Shown piece after piece: positions 1-6,493 of a stretch of DNA of 11,979 nt; positions within the stretch are counted from its first letter, which is position 1; each line of letters starts with the position of its first letter. Origin of the DNA: Burkholderiales bacterium (GTDB lineage: Bacteria; Pseudomonadota; Gammaproteobacteria; Burkholderiales; Burkholderiaceae_C). The stretch is from positions 1-11,979 of the forward strand of contig CANFNE010000050.1 in assembly GCA_947448105.1 (NCBI GenBank), in the 5' to 3' direction. Under the pieces are notes generated by a model. The model saw nothing but the letters and a program-made list of their open reading frames with translations, did not search any database and was not told the origin of the DNA. The translations under genes and the position numbers were made by a program.

Positions 1-921
1 CAGCTGGGCTACCTGCCGCGCCTGAACCTGATCCACACCAGCGTGCGCGAGGCCGGGCAAATCTACATTCCCTTTGTCAACTGGGGCTTGTTCGCCGCCA
101 TTGTGCTGGCGGTGGTGATGTTCAAGTCCTCGAGCAACCTGGCCGCAGCCTATGGCATTGCGGTGTGCACCGACATGCTGATCACCACGCTGCTGACTTT
201 TTATGTGGTGCGCTATGGCTGGAAATACCCGCTGTGGCTGTGCCTGTTGGCGACCGGCTTTTTCTTTGCGGTGGACTTCATGTTTTGGGGCTCCAACCTG
301 CTCAAGCTGTTTGATGGCGGCTGGTTTCCGCTGCTCATCGGCGCGGTGGTGTTTCTGTTCATGGGCACCTGGAAAGACGGGCGCGCTTTGCTGAGCTCCA
401 AACTCAAGGCCGATTCCATGGACTTGCCCAGCTTTTTAGAAGCCGTGTTTGTCAGCCCGCCCACCCGCGTCGAAGGCACGGCCGTGTTTTTGACCGCCGC
501 CGTGGGCACCGTGCCCAACGCCTTGCTGCACAACCTCAAGCACAACAAGGTGCTGCACGTGACCAACCTGTTCGTTACCGTGCGCAACCTAGAGGTGCCC
601 TGGATCGGGTTGGACAAACGCATTGAGATTGAGCGCCTGGGCCACGACTGCTGGCAGGTGCTGATCAACTACGGCTTCAAGAACGACCCCGACGTTCCCA
701 AGGCCCTGCAGCAGCTCAAAGGCCGTGGCGTGGCGCTGGACCCGATGATGACGAGCTACTTTTTGTCGCGCGACACGGTGGTGCCCACGCTGGGCGAAGG
801 CATGGCGCAGTGGCGTGAAAAGCTGTTTGCCCAAATGCACCACAACGCCAGCAGCGCCGCCGACTTCCTGAATCTGCCCAGCAACTCGGTGGTCGAGCTG
901 GGCTCCAAAATCGAAATCTAG
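1..921 (+). CDS. kup: Kup-family potassium uptake transporter, C-terminal part (5' end outside window)
   Basis: Low-affinity K+ uptake protein, probably a K+/H+ symporter of the inner membrane. The frame is open from the first base, so the gene is cut by the window edge; the 306 residues present are about half of the usual ~620. The first visible residues (QLGYLPRL, then HTS and GQIYIP..NW) are the hallmark Kup stretch before a late transmembrane helix. About four hydrophobic segments follow (roughly residues 25-43, 47-70, 76-98 and 103-123 of the visible part). After these comes the hydrophilic cytosolic C-terminal domain, ending with the family-typical YGF...PDVP region and a YFLSRDTVVP segment. 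A TAG stop closes it, and a BenE-family gene begins 6 bp later on the same strand, suggesting co-transcription. No frameshift is visible. Family assignment is firm; the transported ion is by family knowledge. Confidence 0.96.
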   Translation, partial: QLGYLPRLNLIHTSVREAGQIYIPFVNWGLFAAIVLAVVMFKSSSNLAAAYGIAVCTDMLITTLLTFYVVRYGWKYPLWLCLLATGFFFAVDFMFWGSNLLKLFDGGWFPLLIGAVVFLFMGTWKDGRALLSSKLKADSMDLPSFLEAVFVSPPTRVEGTAVFLTAAVGTVPNALLHNLKHNKVLHVTNLFVTVRNLEVPWIGLDKRIEIERLGHDCWQVLINYGFKNDPDVPKALQQLKGRGVALDPMMTSYFLSRDTVVPTLGEGMAQWREKLFAQMHHNASSAADFLNLPSNSVVELGSKIEI

Positions 922-927
922 GCTGGC

Positions 928-2142
928 GTGCAGTTTTTCAAAGACCTGAGCTGGTCGAGCTTTACCGCCGGTTTTGTGGCGGTGCTGGTGGGCTTTACCA
1001 GCTCGATTGCCATCGTGTTTCAGGCCGCGCAGGCGTTTGGTGCCACGCAGGCCATGCTGGCGTCTTGGCTGTGGGCCATTGGCATAGGCATGGGCCTGGC
1101 CACAGCGCTACCGTCCCTGTGGCTGCGCAAACCGGTGATGGTGGCCTGGAGCACGCCGGGCGCGGCGGTGCTCGCCAGTGCCGGGCTGGCGGGTGGCTTC
1201 AGCATGGGCGACGCGGTGGGGGCTTTCATGATGAGTGCCGCGCTCATCGTGCTGGTGGGCGCAACGGGCTGGTTTGAACGGGTGATGAACCGCATTCCCG
1301 TAGCGCTGGCCTCGGCCCTCTTGGCCGGCGTACTGGCGCGCTTTGGGCTGGCCGGCTTTGCTGCGGCGCAGTCGGCGCTGCCCCTGGTGGTGCTGATGCT
1401 GCTGACCTATGTGCTGGGCAAGCGCTTTGCGCCGCGCTACGCGGTGCCTGCTACTTTGCTGTTTGCGGTGCTTTTTGTGGCGGGGCAAAACGGGTTTGCG
1501 CACGTGGATATTCCGCTCGGGCTGACGGTGCCGGTGTTTGTGGCCCCCCTTTTTTCCTTGTCGGCGTTTGTCAGCCTGGCGCTGCCTTTGTTTGTAGTGA
1601 CCATGGCCTCGCAAAACCTGCCCGGCGTGGCGGCCATCCGCGCCTCGGGTTTTGGCGACGAGCGCGCGCACGGGGGTGACGCGGGCTTGCCCGTCTCCAA
1701 AATCATCACGCTCACGGGACTTACCACGCTGGTGTTGGCGCCCTTTGGCGCGTTTTCGCTCAACCTGAGCGCCATTACCGCGGCCATCTGCATGGGGCCC
1801 GAGGCGCACCCCGACCGCGCGCGGCGCTACACAGCTGCCGTGTCGTGCGGCGTGTTGTACATCGGCTTAGGCCTGTTTGGCGCCACCATCATGGCGGTGC
1901 TCACCGCCTTCCCCAAAGAATTAGTAGCGGCTATTGCCGGGCTGGCGCTGATGGGCACCATTGGCAGCGCACTGGCGGCGGCCCTGCACAAAGAGTCTGA
2001 CCGCGAGGCTGCCATGGTGACCTTTCTCATCACGCTCAGCGGCGTGGTCATTGGCGGCGTGGGTTCGGCCTTTTGGGGCGTGGTGGCCGGGGCGGTGGCC
2101 CTGGCTGTGCAACACTACCGTCCCGCCAAGCGCCAGGCCTAA
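928..2142 (+). CDS. benE: BenE-family (benzoate/H+ symporter-like) membrane transporter
   Basis: A 404-residue inner-membrane carrier matching the BenE family across its whole length. Recognisable family stretches are FVAVLVGFTSS near residue 17, AWSTPGAA near residue 75, LPLFVVTMASQN with PGV near residue 220, APFGAFSLNL..ITAAICMG near residue 275, and a late GLALMGTIG...SAFWG region. About 10-12 hydrophobic helices fill the protein, with few charged residues. The start is GTG at 928, only 6 bp after the kup stop; no better in-frame start or strong Shine-Dalgarno is visible, so translation may be coupled to kup. BenE homologues are known for proton-driven benzoate uptake, but no aromatic-degradation gene is nearby, so the substrate here is uncertain. 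The symbol marks family membership rather than proven function. Confidence 0.9.
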   Translation: MQFFKDLSWSSFTAGFVAVLVGFTSSIAIVFQAAQAFGATQAMLASWLWAIGIGMGLATALPSLWLRKPVMVAWSTPGAAVLASAGLAGGFSMGDAVGAFMMSAALIVLVGATGWFERVMNRIPVALASALLAGVLARFGLAGFAAAQSALPLVVLMLLTYVLGKRFAPRYAVPATLLFAVLFVAGQNGFAHVDIPLGLTVPVFVAPLFSLSAFVSLALPLFVVTMASQNLPGVAAIRASGFGDERAHGGDAGLPVSKIITLTGLTTLVLAPFGAFSLNLSAITAAICMGPEAHPDRARRYTAAVSCGVLYIGLGLFGATIMAVLTAFPKELVAAIAGLALMGTIGSALAAALHKESDREAAMVTFLITLSGVVIGGVGSAFWGVVAGAVALAVQHYRPAKRQA

Positions 2143-2206
2143 ATCGCCGGCTGCCCCGTGTTTATTGCCGCTGCGGCCCATGTGACGCTGCGCGGTCTGT
2201 CTGTCT

Positions 2207-2210
2207 GGAG
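2207..2210 (+). promoter_or_regulatory. Ribosome binding site of gshB
   Basis: GGAG lies 9 bases before the ATG at 2220. The reading frame stays open upstream to 2073, so this site together with homology (the N-terminus MQILFVADPL aligning with the start of E. coli GshB) decides the start at 2220. Confidence 0.75.
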
Positions 2211-2219
2211 AATTCCCTG

Positions 2220-3197
2220 ATGCAAATCCTGTTCGTGGCCGATCCGCTGGAGTCTTTCCAGATTTACAAAGACACGACGTTTGCCATGATGCGCGAAGCC
2301 CAGGCGCGCGGCCACACGGTGGCGGCCTGCGAGCCGCGCGCGCTGATTTGGCGCAGTGGCGGCGTAGTGCAAGCGCTGGTGCGCCAGATTCGCCTGACCG
2401 GTGACCCGGCGGACTGGTTTGCTGTGGAAAGCAGTGCGGTGCGCGAGTTGCGCAGTTTTGACGCCATCGTCATGCGCAAAGACCCGCCCTTTGACAGCGA
2501 GTTTTTCTACGCCACGCATTTGCTCGAACAAGCCGAGCGCGAGGGTGCCAAGGTGTTCAACAAGCCGCGTGCGCTGCGCGACCACCCGGAGAAGCTGGCG
2601 GTCATGGAGTTTCCCCAGTTCATCGGCCCTACGCTGGTCACGCGCGACGCAGTGGCCGTGCGCGCTTTTCACGAAGAGCACCGCGACATCATCCTCAAAC
2701 CGCTCGACGGCATGGGCGGCAGCGGTATTTTTCGGGTCAAGGACGATGGCCTGAACCTGGGCGCGATTACCGAGACGCTCAACAAAGACGGCGCACAAAG
2801 CCTGATGGTGCAAAAGTTTTTGCCCGCCATTAGCGAGGGCGACAAGCGCGTGCTCGTGATCGGCGGCTCGCCGGTGCCGTTTTGCCTGGCGCGCATTCCC
2901 CAGGGCGGCGAGGTGCGGGGCAATCTGGCAGCGGGTGGCCTGGGTGTGGCGCAGGCGCTCAATGCGGCCGACCGCGCCGTGGCCGAGGCGATTGGCCCGG
3001 TGCTGGCGGCGCGTGGTTTGCTGCTGGTGGGCCTGGACATCATCGGCACCCACCTTACCGAGATTAATGTGACCAGCCCGACCTGCTTTCAGGAAATCAC
3101 CGACCAGACCGGCTTTGACGTGGCCGCCATGTTCATGGACGCGCTGGAGCGCGCGGCCTGTGAACAGTCAGGCCTTACAGCGGCTGCCCGCCAATAA
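2220..3197 (+). CDS. gshB: Glutathione synthetase
   Basis: ATP-dependent ligase joining gamma-glutamylcysteine and glycine, the second step of glutathione synthesis, in the cytosol. The 325 residues match the usual ~316. The N-terminal domain starts MQILFVADPL and contains the conserved MRKDPPFD (residues 85-92) and NKPRALRD. The ATP-grasp part has ILKPLDGMGG (158-167) with the glycine-rich loop, then DKRVLVIGG, CLARIPQGGE.RGNLAAGG (222-240), and GLDIIG with EINVTSPT (281-288), which carries the metal and ATP ligands. All key motifs are present. It follows the BenE gene after 77 bp. Its last 23 bases overlap, on the opposite strand, the end of the convergent glutamine amidotransferase gene. 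gshA is not in the window. Confidence 0.98.
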   Translation: MQILFVADPLESFQIYKDTTFAMMREAQARGHTVAACEPRALIWRSGGVVQALVRQIRLTGDPADWFAVESSAVRELRSFDAIVMRKDPPFDSEFFYATHLLEQAEREGAKVFNKPRALRDHPEKLAVMEFPQFIGPTLVTRDAVAVRAFHEEHRDIILKPLDGMGGSGIFRVKDDGLNLGAITETLNKDGAQSLMVQKFLPAISEGDKRVLVIGGSPVPFCLARIPQGGEVRGNLAAGGLGVAQALNAADRAVAEAIGPVLAARGLLLVGLDIIGTHLTEINVTSPTCFQEITDQTGFDVAAMFMDALERAACEQSGLTAAARQ

Positions 3198-3954
3198 ACA
3201 CCTGCAACTCCCCCGGCGCCATGGCGACCCAGGCTTCGTTGGAGGTGAGCGGCTCGGTCACCACAATCACCTGGCGGTCGTCCGGTGAGTTGAGTTGCGA
3301 GAGGTCCACGCTCAGGTCTTCGTCCTTGAGCTGCACTTCGCTAAACGGGTGCTGGCGCAGCACATAGTGCAGCTTGGTGCTGGCGTGCGCCCACAGCGCC
3401 TGTCCGTTGCTGAGCAAAAAGTTGAAGGTGCCGTGCTTGGCGATGCGCTGGGCCAGGTCGCGCAGCGTGTGCGTGAGTTCAGCCTCCGACGGCACGCCGG
3501 CGTGTGACTTGTTCATCTCTTGCAGCATCCAGCAAAACGCCAGCTCGCTGTCGGTCGTGCCCACCGGCCGAAAGCTGCCGTGCAGCAGGGGCGCGAAGTC
3601 TTTGAGGTCGCCGTTGTGGGCAAACACCCAGTAGCGGCCCCAGAGTTCACGCACAAAGGGGTGGCAGTTTTCCACATTGACCGCGCCCACCGTCGCCTTG
3701 CGCACATGGGCCACCACGTTGTGGCTTTTGATGGGGTAGCTGCGCAGCATGTGCGCAATGGGCGAGGTGGACGCGCTTTCTTTGTCCACAAAGTGCCGCG
3801 CCGCTTTGCCGGGTTGGTCGCCGTCGCTCTCAAAAAAAGCGATGCCCCAACCGTCCGAATGGTGGTCGGTACAGCCGCCACGCTGGGCAAAACCGGTAAA
3901 ACTCAGGGTCAGGCTGGCCGGTAAGCGGCTGTTCATTCCTAGCAATTGGCACAT
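3175..3954 (-). CDS. Class II glutamine amidotransferase, YafJ-like
   Basis: A 259-residue protein of the Ntn-hydrolase glutamine amidotransferase family, the same length class as E. coli YafJ (about 255 aa), with no synthase domain attached. The start (MCQLLGMNS) places Cys2 as the catalytic nucleophile exposed after Met removal. Other family stretches are FTGFAQRGG, H.DGWGIAF, PIKSHNVVAHVRKAT, NCHPFVRELWGR, FAHNGDL (glutamine-binding/oxyanion region), FRPVGTTDSELAFCW, FNFLLSNG, and a C-terminal VTEPLTSNE.W..M.PGE. It probably releases ammonia from glutamine, but the acceptor is unknown; I infer no pathway. No strong Shine-Dalgarno precedes the ATG. The gene lies 76 bp downstream of brnA on the same strand, and its end overlaps that of gshB by 23 bp. 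Confidence 0.93.
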   Translation of the reverse strand: MCQLLGMNSRLPASLTLSFTGFAQRGGCTDHHSDGWGIAFFESDGDQPGKAARHFVDKESASTSPIAHMLRSYPIKSHNVVAHVRKATVGAVNVENCHPFVRELWGRYWVFAHNGDLKDFAPLLHGSFRPVGTTDSELAFCWMLQEMNKSHAGVPSEAELTHTLRDLAQRIAKHGTFNFLLSNGQALWAHASTKLHYVLRQHPFSEVQLKDEDLSVDLSQLNSPDDRQVIVVTEPLTSNEAWVAMAPGELQVFIGGQPL

Positions 3955-4030
3955 GGAAACAGTTTACGCTTTTGCGCCAAGCGGGAAACGTGGGGGGCGG
4001 GTGATATGGGCATTCGCCGCCTTCATCGAT

Positions 4031-4390
4031 TTAGGTGCCGCTGGCGCTATTGCTGGGATGCGTGTGTACCCATTCGAGCAGCGCCTCGTTCATGCGGGTT
4101 TGCCAGCCCGCGCCCGTCGCTTTGAAATACTGCAAAACTTCCGGGCTGTAGCGAACACTTACGAGTTTTTTTGTGGGCGTGGCTTGGGGCCCACGTTCGC
4201 CGCGCATACGCTTTTTAGCCATTGCGTCACGTACCGCTGCGTAACCGCCGCCGTGTACGACGATAGCCTGCTCCATCTGCAGCGCTTCGCTAGGTGTCGG
4301 CGCCCGGTCCTTGCCAGGCGCAGCGGCGATTAGCCGCTCCCATTCAGCGGGAGTAGCCGGTAGTTTCTTTGGCGTAGCGACGGATTTCAT
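4031..4390 (-). CDS. brnA: BrnA-like antitoxin
   Basis: A 119-residue protein resembling BrnA antitoxins. The N-terminal half is polar and rich in Lys, Pro and Ala. The C-terminal part KKLVSVRYSPEVLQYFK-ATGAGWQTRMNEALLEWV (about residues 74-108) is the ribbon-helix-helix-like DNA-binding block of the family, with the signature GWQTR.N.AL. In known BrnTA systems this domain binds the promoter and the N-terminal region neutralises BrnT. I chose the ATG at 4390: the frame is open 14 codons further (to 4432), but those extra residues lie deep within brnT and do not look like BrnA. An AGGCAGAG stretch just upstream could serve as Shine-Dalgarno. The first 47 bp overlap the end of brnT, consistent with coupled translation of the antitoxin after the toxin. 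Confidence 0.87.
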   Translation of the reverse strand: MKSVATPKKLPATPAEWERLIAAAPGKDRAPTPSEALQMEQAIVVHGGGYAAVRDAMAKKRMRGERGPQATPTKKLVSVRYSPEVLQYFKATGAGWQTRMNEALLEWVHTHPSNSASGT

Positions 4391-4625
4391 GTTTCTCTGC
4401 CTTGCGAAGGCTGATGATGTGCGGCCCATCACCTCGCTCTGTGTAAGTCATGTGCACAACAATGCCGCGCAGCCAGCCGAGCAAATTGATTCGTTGCTCC
4501 CCATAAGCCTCACGGGCATCCTCCCAGGTGACGACCGGGCCGTCAAAGACCGCCTCACACCCCACAAAGTCTATTTCGTGGCTCTTGAGGTTGCGAAGGC
4601 GCTTTGCTTCGTCCCAACTCGGCAT
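4344..4625 (-). CDS. brnT: BrnT-like ribonuclease toxin
   Basis: A 93-residue protein of the BrnT family, type II toxins with a RelE-like fold that cleave RNA and stop growth. Visible family features are WDEAKRLRNLKSH.IDF at residues 4-20, FDGPVVTWED, YGEQRI..LGW..G..VHMTYTERG (42-65), IISLRKAEKHE and RRYAK near the C-terminus. The usual KHG at residues 14-17 reads KSHE here, and the residue before IIS, often Arg in relatives, is His69. Whether it is fully active is therefore open, although no truncation is seen. It is the first gene of the pair and overlaps brnA by 47 bp. No Shine-Dalgarno is visible upstream, and a -10-like hexamer lies so close to the ATG that the mRNA may be leaderless. 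Autorepression by the BrnA/BrnT complex is expected from the family. Confidence 0.9.
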   Translation of the reverse strand: MPSWDEAKRLRNLKSHEIDFVGCEAVFDGPVVTWEDAREAYGEQRINLLGWLRGIVVHMTYTERGDGPHIISLRKAEKHEIRRYAKETTGYSR

Positions 4626-4631
4626 GATTTG

Positions 4632-4662
4632 ATTGTAGCTATAAAAAAATGATTCAGGTCAC
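4632..4662 (-). promoter_or_regulatory. Possible promoter of brnTA
   Basis: On the minus strand, TACAAT (4637-4632, 5 of 6 matches to the sigma70 -10) ends 6 bases before the brnT ATG. A weak -35 (TGACCT at 4661-4656, spacer 18) precedes it across an AT-rich stretch that stands out in this GC-rich window. Transcription would start at or next to the A of the ATG. This is pattern matching only; no operator palindrome is obvious. Confidence 0.45.
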
Positions 4663-4681
4663 TGCCGCTAGCGTGGCTTGC

Positions 4682-4876
4682 TCAAGTCCCCCGTGGCTCG
4701 CTCCACAACTTGCCGCCGGTGGCCCAGTTTTCGGCCTTGACGTCGGTGATCAGCACGTCCACCGAGTCGGGCGAGCCGCCCAGGACTTCGACGCTGACGC
4801 GGGTGATTTCTTGTACCAGCTTTTTCTTTTGTTCCAGCGTGCGGCCTTCGATCATTTCAACGTGGTAAGTGGGCAT
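4682..4876 (-). CDS. 4-oxalocrotonate tautomerase family protein
   Basis: A 64-residue tautomerase-superfamily protein, the normal length for a single-domain 4-OT that assembles as a hexamer. The start at 4876 gives MPTYHVEMIEGRT; the proline after Met is the catalytic base exposed by Met removal. Counting from this Pro1, Arg11 is present (EGRT, as in 4-OT), position 50 is Trp instead of Phe (ENWATGG), and position 39 is Asp (SVDVLIT) instead of the substrate-binding Arg of the Pseudomonas enzyme. The fold is intact, but the substrate is probably not 2-hydroxymuconate. No aromatic-degradation operon surrounds it. The frame is open far upstream, but the extension is compositionally antisense to the glycosyltransferase gene. 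It is divergent from that gene with a 105-bp spacer and lies 56 bp downstream of the brnT start on the same strand. Confidence 0.92.
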   Translation of the reverse strand: MPTYHVEMIEGRTLEQKKKLVQEITRVSVEVLGGSPDSVDVLITDVKAENWATGGKLWSEPRGT

Positions 4877-4915
4877 GGGTAGATTCTTTCGGTGATGGGT
4901 CAATGAGGGCGGCGC

Positions 4916-4948
4916 TGCCGCAGCAGGCCCGCAGTTTAGACTGCGGCA
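4916..4948. promoter_or_regulatory. Competing inverted repeats in the divergent spacer
   Basis: CCGCAGT (4929-4935), a TTAG loop and ACTGCGG (4940-4946) form a perfect 7-bp hairpin. The right arm can instead pair with TGCCGCAG (4916-4923) as an 8-bp stem with CTGCGGCA (4941-4948). The structure lies 34-66 bases before the glycosyltransferase GTG. It could be an operator, an RNA switch-like leader or chance; no function is claimed. Confidence 0.4.
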
Positions 4949-4981
4949 TGGCAAAAAATCACCCTTCCAAGCAGCGCAACC

Positions 4982-6493
4982 GTGGTGCCTAAGGACCTGC
5001 GCGACTTCCAGCTGCGCCCGGGCCTGGTTTTGGTCATGGGTGCCTTGCTGCTGGCCCACCTGGCGCTGGGCGCGGCCATGGGCTTGTCGGTGGACGAGGC
5101 GCATTACCTGCTGTACGCGGCGCACCCGGCGCTGAGCTATTTTGACCACCCGCCACTGGTGGGCTGGGTGCAGTGGCCATTGGTGGCGCTGCAGGCGCCT
5201 GTTGTGCTGTTGCGCCTGCTGCCCGGTGCGCTGTGGTTGGGCACGGTGCTGCTGGTCTACCGGCTGGCGCAGGGCCTGCCTTTTGAGGGTGGTAGCGCGC
5301 CGGTGTGCGCTGGCCTGTGGGCGGTGGCAGCACTGGCGCTCGCCCCGCTGTTGCATGTGCTGGCGATTGGCCTCTTGCCCGACACGCTCTTGATGTTGTT
5401 AGCCGCCGCCGTGATGCTGCAAACCCAGCGCCTGATGCAGTTGGACGCGCTGCGCACAACGTGGCCTTGGCTGGGCTTGGGCCTGCTTCTGGGACTGGCG
5501 GGTTTGAGCAAGTACACGGCGGTCTTTTTTGCGCTGGCAGCCGCGCTGTGCCTGTTGCAGGCGCATGGGCTGCGTGTCTTGCGCTTGCCCGCGTTGTGGG
5601 CGGCTATCGCGCTGGCCTTGGCGCTGGTGTCGCCCGTGGTGGTGTGGAACGCGCGCAATGGATGGGTATCGTTTGCCTACCAAGCCCAGCACGGCGCGGG
5701 CAGCATGTGGCAGGCGCAGGAAGTGCTGCGTTTTGCGCTGGTGCAGTTGCTGTCCTACGGGCCCTTGCTGCTGTGGGGCGCCTGGGCGCGCACCCGGGCG
5801 GGCGGACTGCGGCTGTTTTTTGTGCTCCCGTTTGCGGTGCTGGCCTGGCTTTCGGGCGGGGGCAGCAGCCTGCCGCATTGGACGGCGCCGGCCTGGGTGG
5901 CGCTGGCGCCGTTTGCGGGTGTGGCCCTGGCCGCGTCCTGGGGCCAGGGTGCGGCCTTTGGAGCGCGGCGTTTGCAGCGCTTGGTCATAGGCGCCCTGGT
6001 GGCGGTGCAGGCGCTGGCTAGCGCGGCCTTGCTCTGGCTCATGCTCAGCGCGGGCGCGCCCTTGCTGGCGCGCAGCTTTGACGACACGCCGGTGGGCCGA
6101 AACCCCTTTGTTGATTTGCACGGCTGGCAAGCCGCAGGCTTTCAGGCCCGCGCTTTGGCCGCGCAACAAGGCCTGGGCAGCGTGTCGGTGCAACACTGGA
6201 CGCTGGCCAGCCGCATGGGCTGGTACGCGCGGCCACTGCCCGTGCATGTGCTCGAAGACCGCTTTGACCAATTTGACCTCTGGGCGGGCGACTTGCCGGT
6301 GGGCGGTGACACCTTGCTGCTGGACTGGTCGGCCATGGCCTATGCGGTGCCGCTGGGCGCACACGGCTTTCGTGACTGCCAGCTTTTGGCCACGCAGGCG
6401 GCCACCCACTGGGGCGCGCCGCTGGCGAGTTTTCGGTTTTATGCCTGCCACGGCTGGTCGGGCAGTCCGCAACCGCGCTTGAGGACGGAATAA
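4982..6493 (+). CDS. ArnT/PMT-like integral membrane glycosyltransferase (GT39/GT83 type)
   Basis: A 503-residue polytopic inner-membrane protein. The first periplasmic loop carries the family-typical VDEAHY (residues 37-42), with an acidic catalytic residue, followed by SYFDHPPLVGW (52-62), as in ArnT-like and dolichyl-phosphate-mannose mannosyltransferase-like enzymes that move a sugar from a polyprenyl-phosphate carrier to a lipid or protein. LGLAGLSKYTAVFF near residues 170-185 is another family marker. Ten or more hydrophobic helices are followed by a short hydrophilic C-terminal domain (about residues 375-503). The start is GTG at 4982: an in-frame stop at 4937 and no other upstream start leave this or the adjacent GTG codon. 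No strong Shine-Dalgarno is seen. The PAP2 gene starts at the next base after the stop, a clear two-gene operon. The sugar and acceptor are unknown. Confidence 0.88.
   Translation: MVPKDLRDFQLRPGLVLVMGALLLAHLALGAAMGLSVDEAHYLLYAAHPALSYFDHPPLVGWVQWPLVALQAPVVLLRLLPGALWLGTVLLVYRLAQGLPFEGGSAPVCAGLWAVAALALAPLLHVLAIGLLPDTLLMLLAAAVMLQTQRLMQLDALRTTWPWLGLGLLLGLAGLSKYTAVFFALAAALCLLQAHGLRVLRLPALWAAIALALALVSPVVVWNARNGWVSFAYQAQHGAGSMWQAQEVLRFALVQLLSYGPLLLWGAWARTRAGGLRLFFVLPFAVLAWLSGGGSSLPHWTAPAWVALAPFAGVALAASWGQGAAFGARRLQRLVIGALVAVQALASAALLWLMLSAGAPLLARSFDDTPVGRNPFVDLHGWQAAGFQARALAAQQGLGSVSVQHWTLASRMGWYARPLPVHVLEDRFDQFDLWAGDLPVGGDTLLLDWSAMAYAVPLGAHGFRDCQLLATQAATHWGAPLASFRFYACHGWSGSPQPRLRTE

Noticed and set aside
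43..921. Kup frame starting at 43 as a complete short gene
   Set aside because: The GTG at 43 is an internal valine; the frame is open to base 1 and the residues before it match Kup.
1544..1555. C6T6 run in the BenE-family gene as a possible slippage or frameshift site
   Set aside because: The zero frame stays open and matches the family on both sides; no overlapping frame with coding character follows.
1108..1809. Open frame antisense to the BenE-family gene
   Set aside because: His-, Arg- and Gln-rich shadow without membrane segments or known motifs.
2073..2219. Possible N-terminal extension of GshB from an upstream start
   Set aside because: It would overlap the BenE-family gene, does not match the family, and a good GGAG site marks the ATG at 2220.
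2139..3053. Open frame (304 codons) antisense to gshB
   Set aside because: Its composition is that of a reverse-strand shadow, and gshB is complete and conserved on the plus strand.
4640..4675. CTATAAAA...GCTAGCG stretch recalling a dispersed repeat seen in Comamonadaceae genomes
   Set aside because: The resemblance is from memory and only partial; without a second copy in the window it cannot be supported as a repeat.
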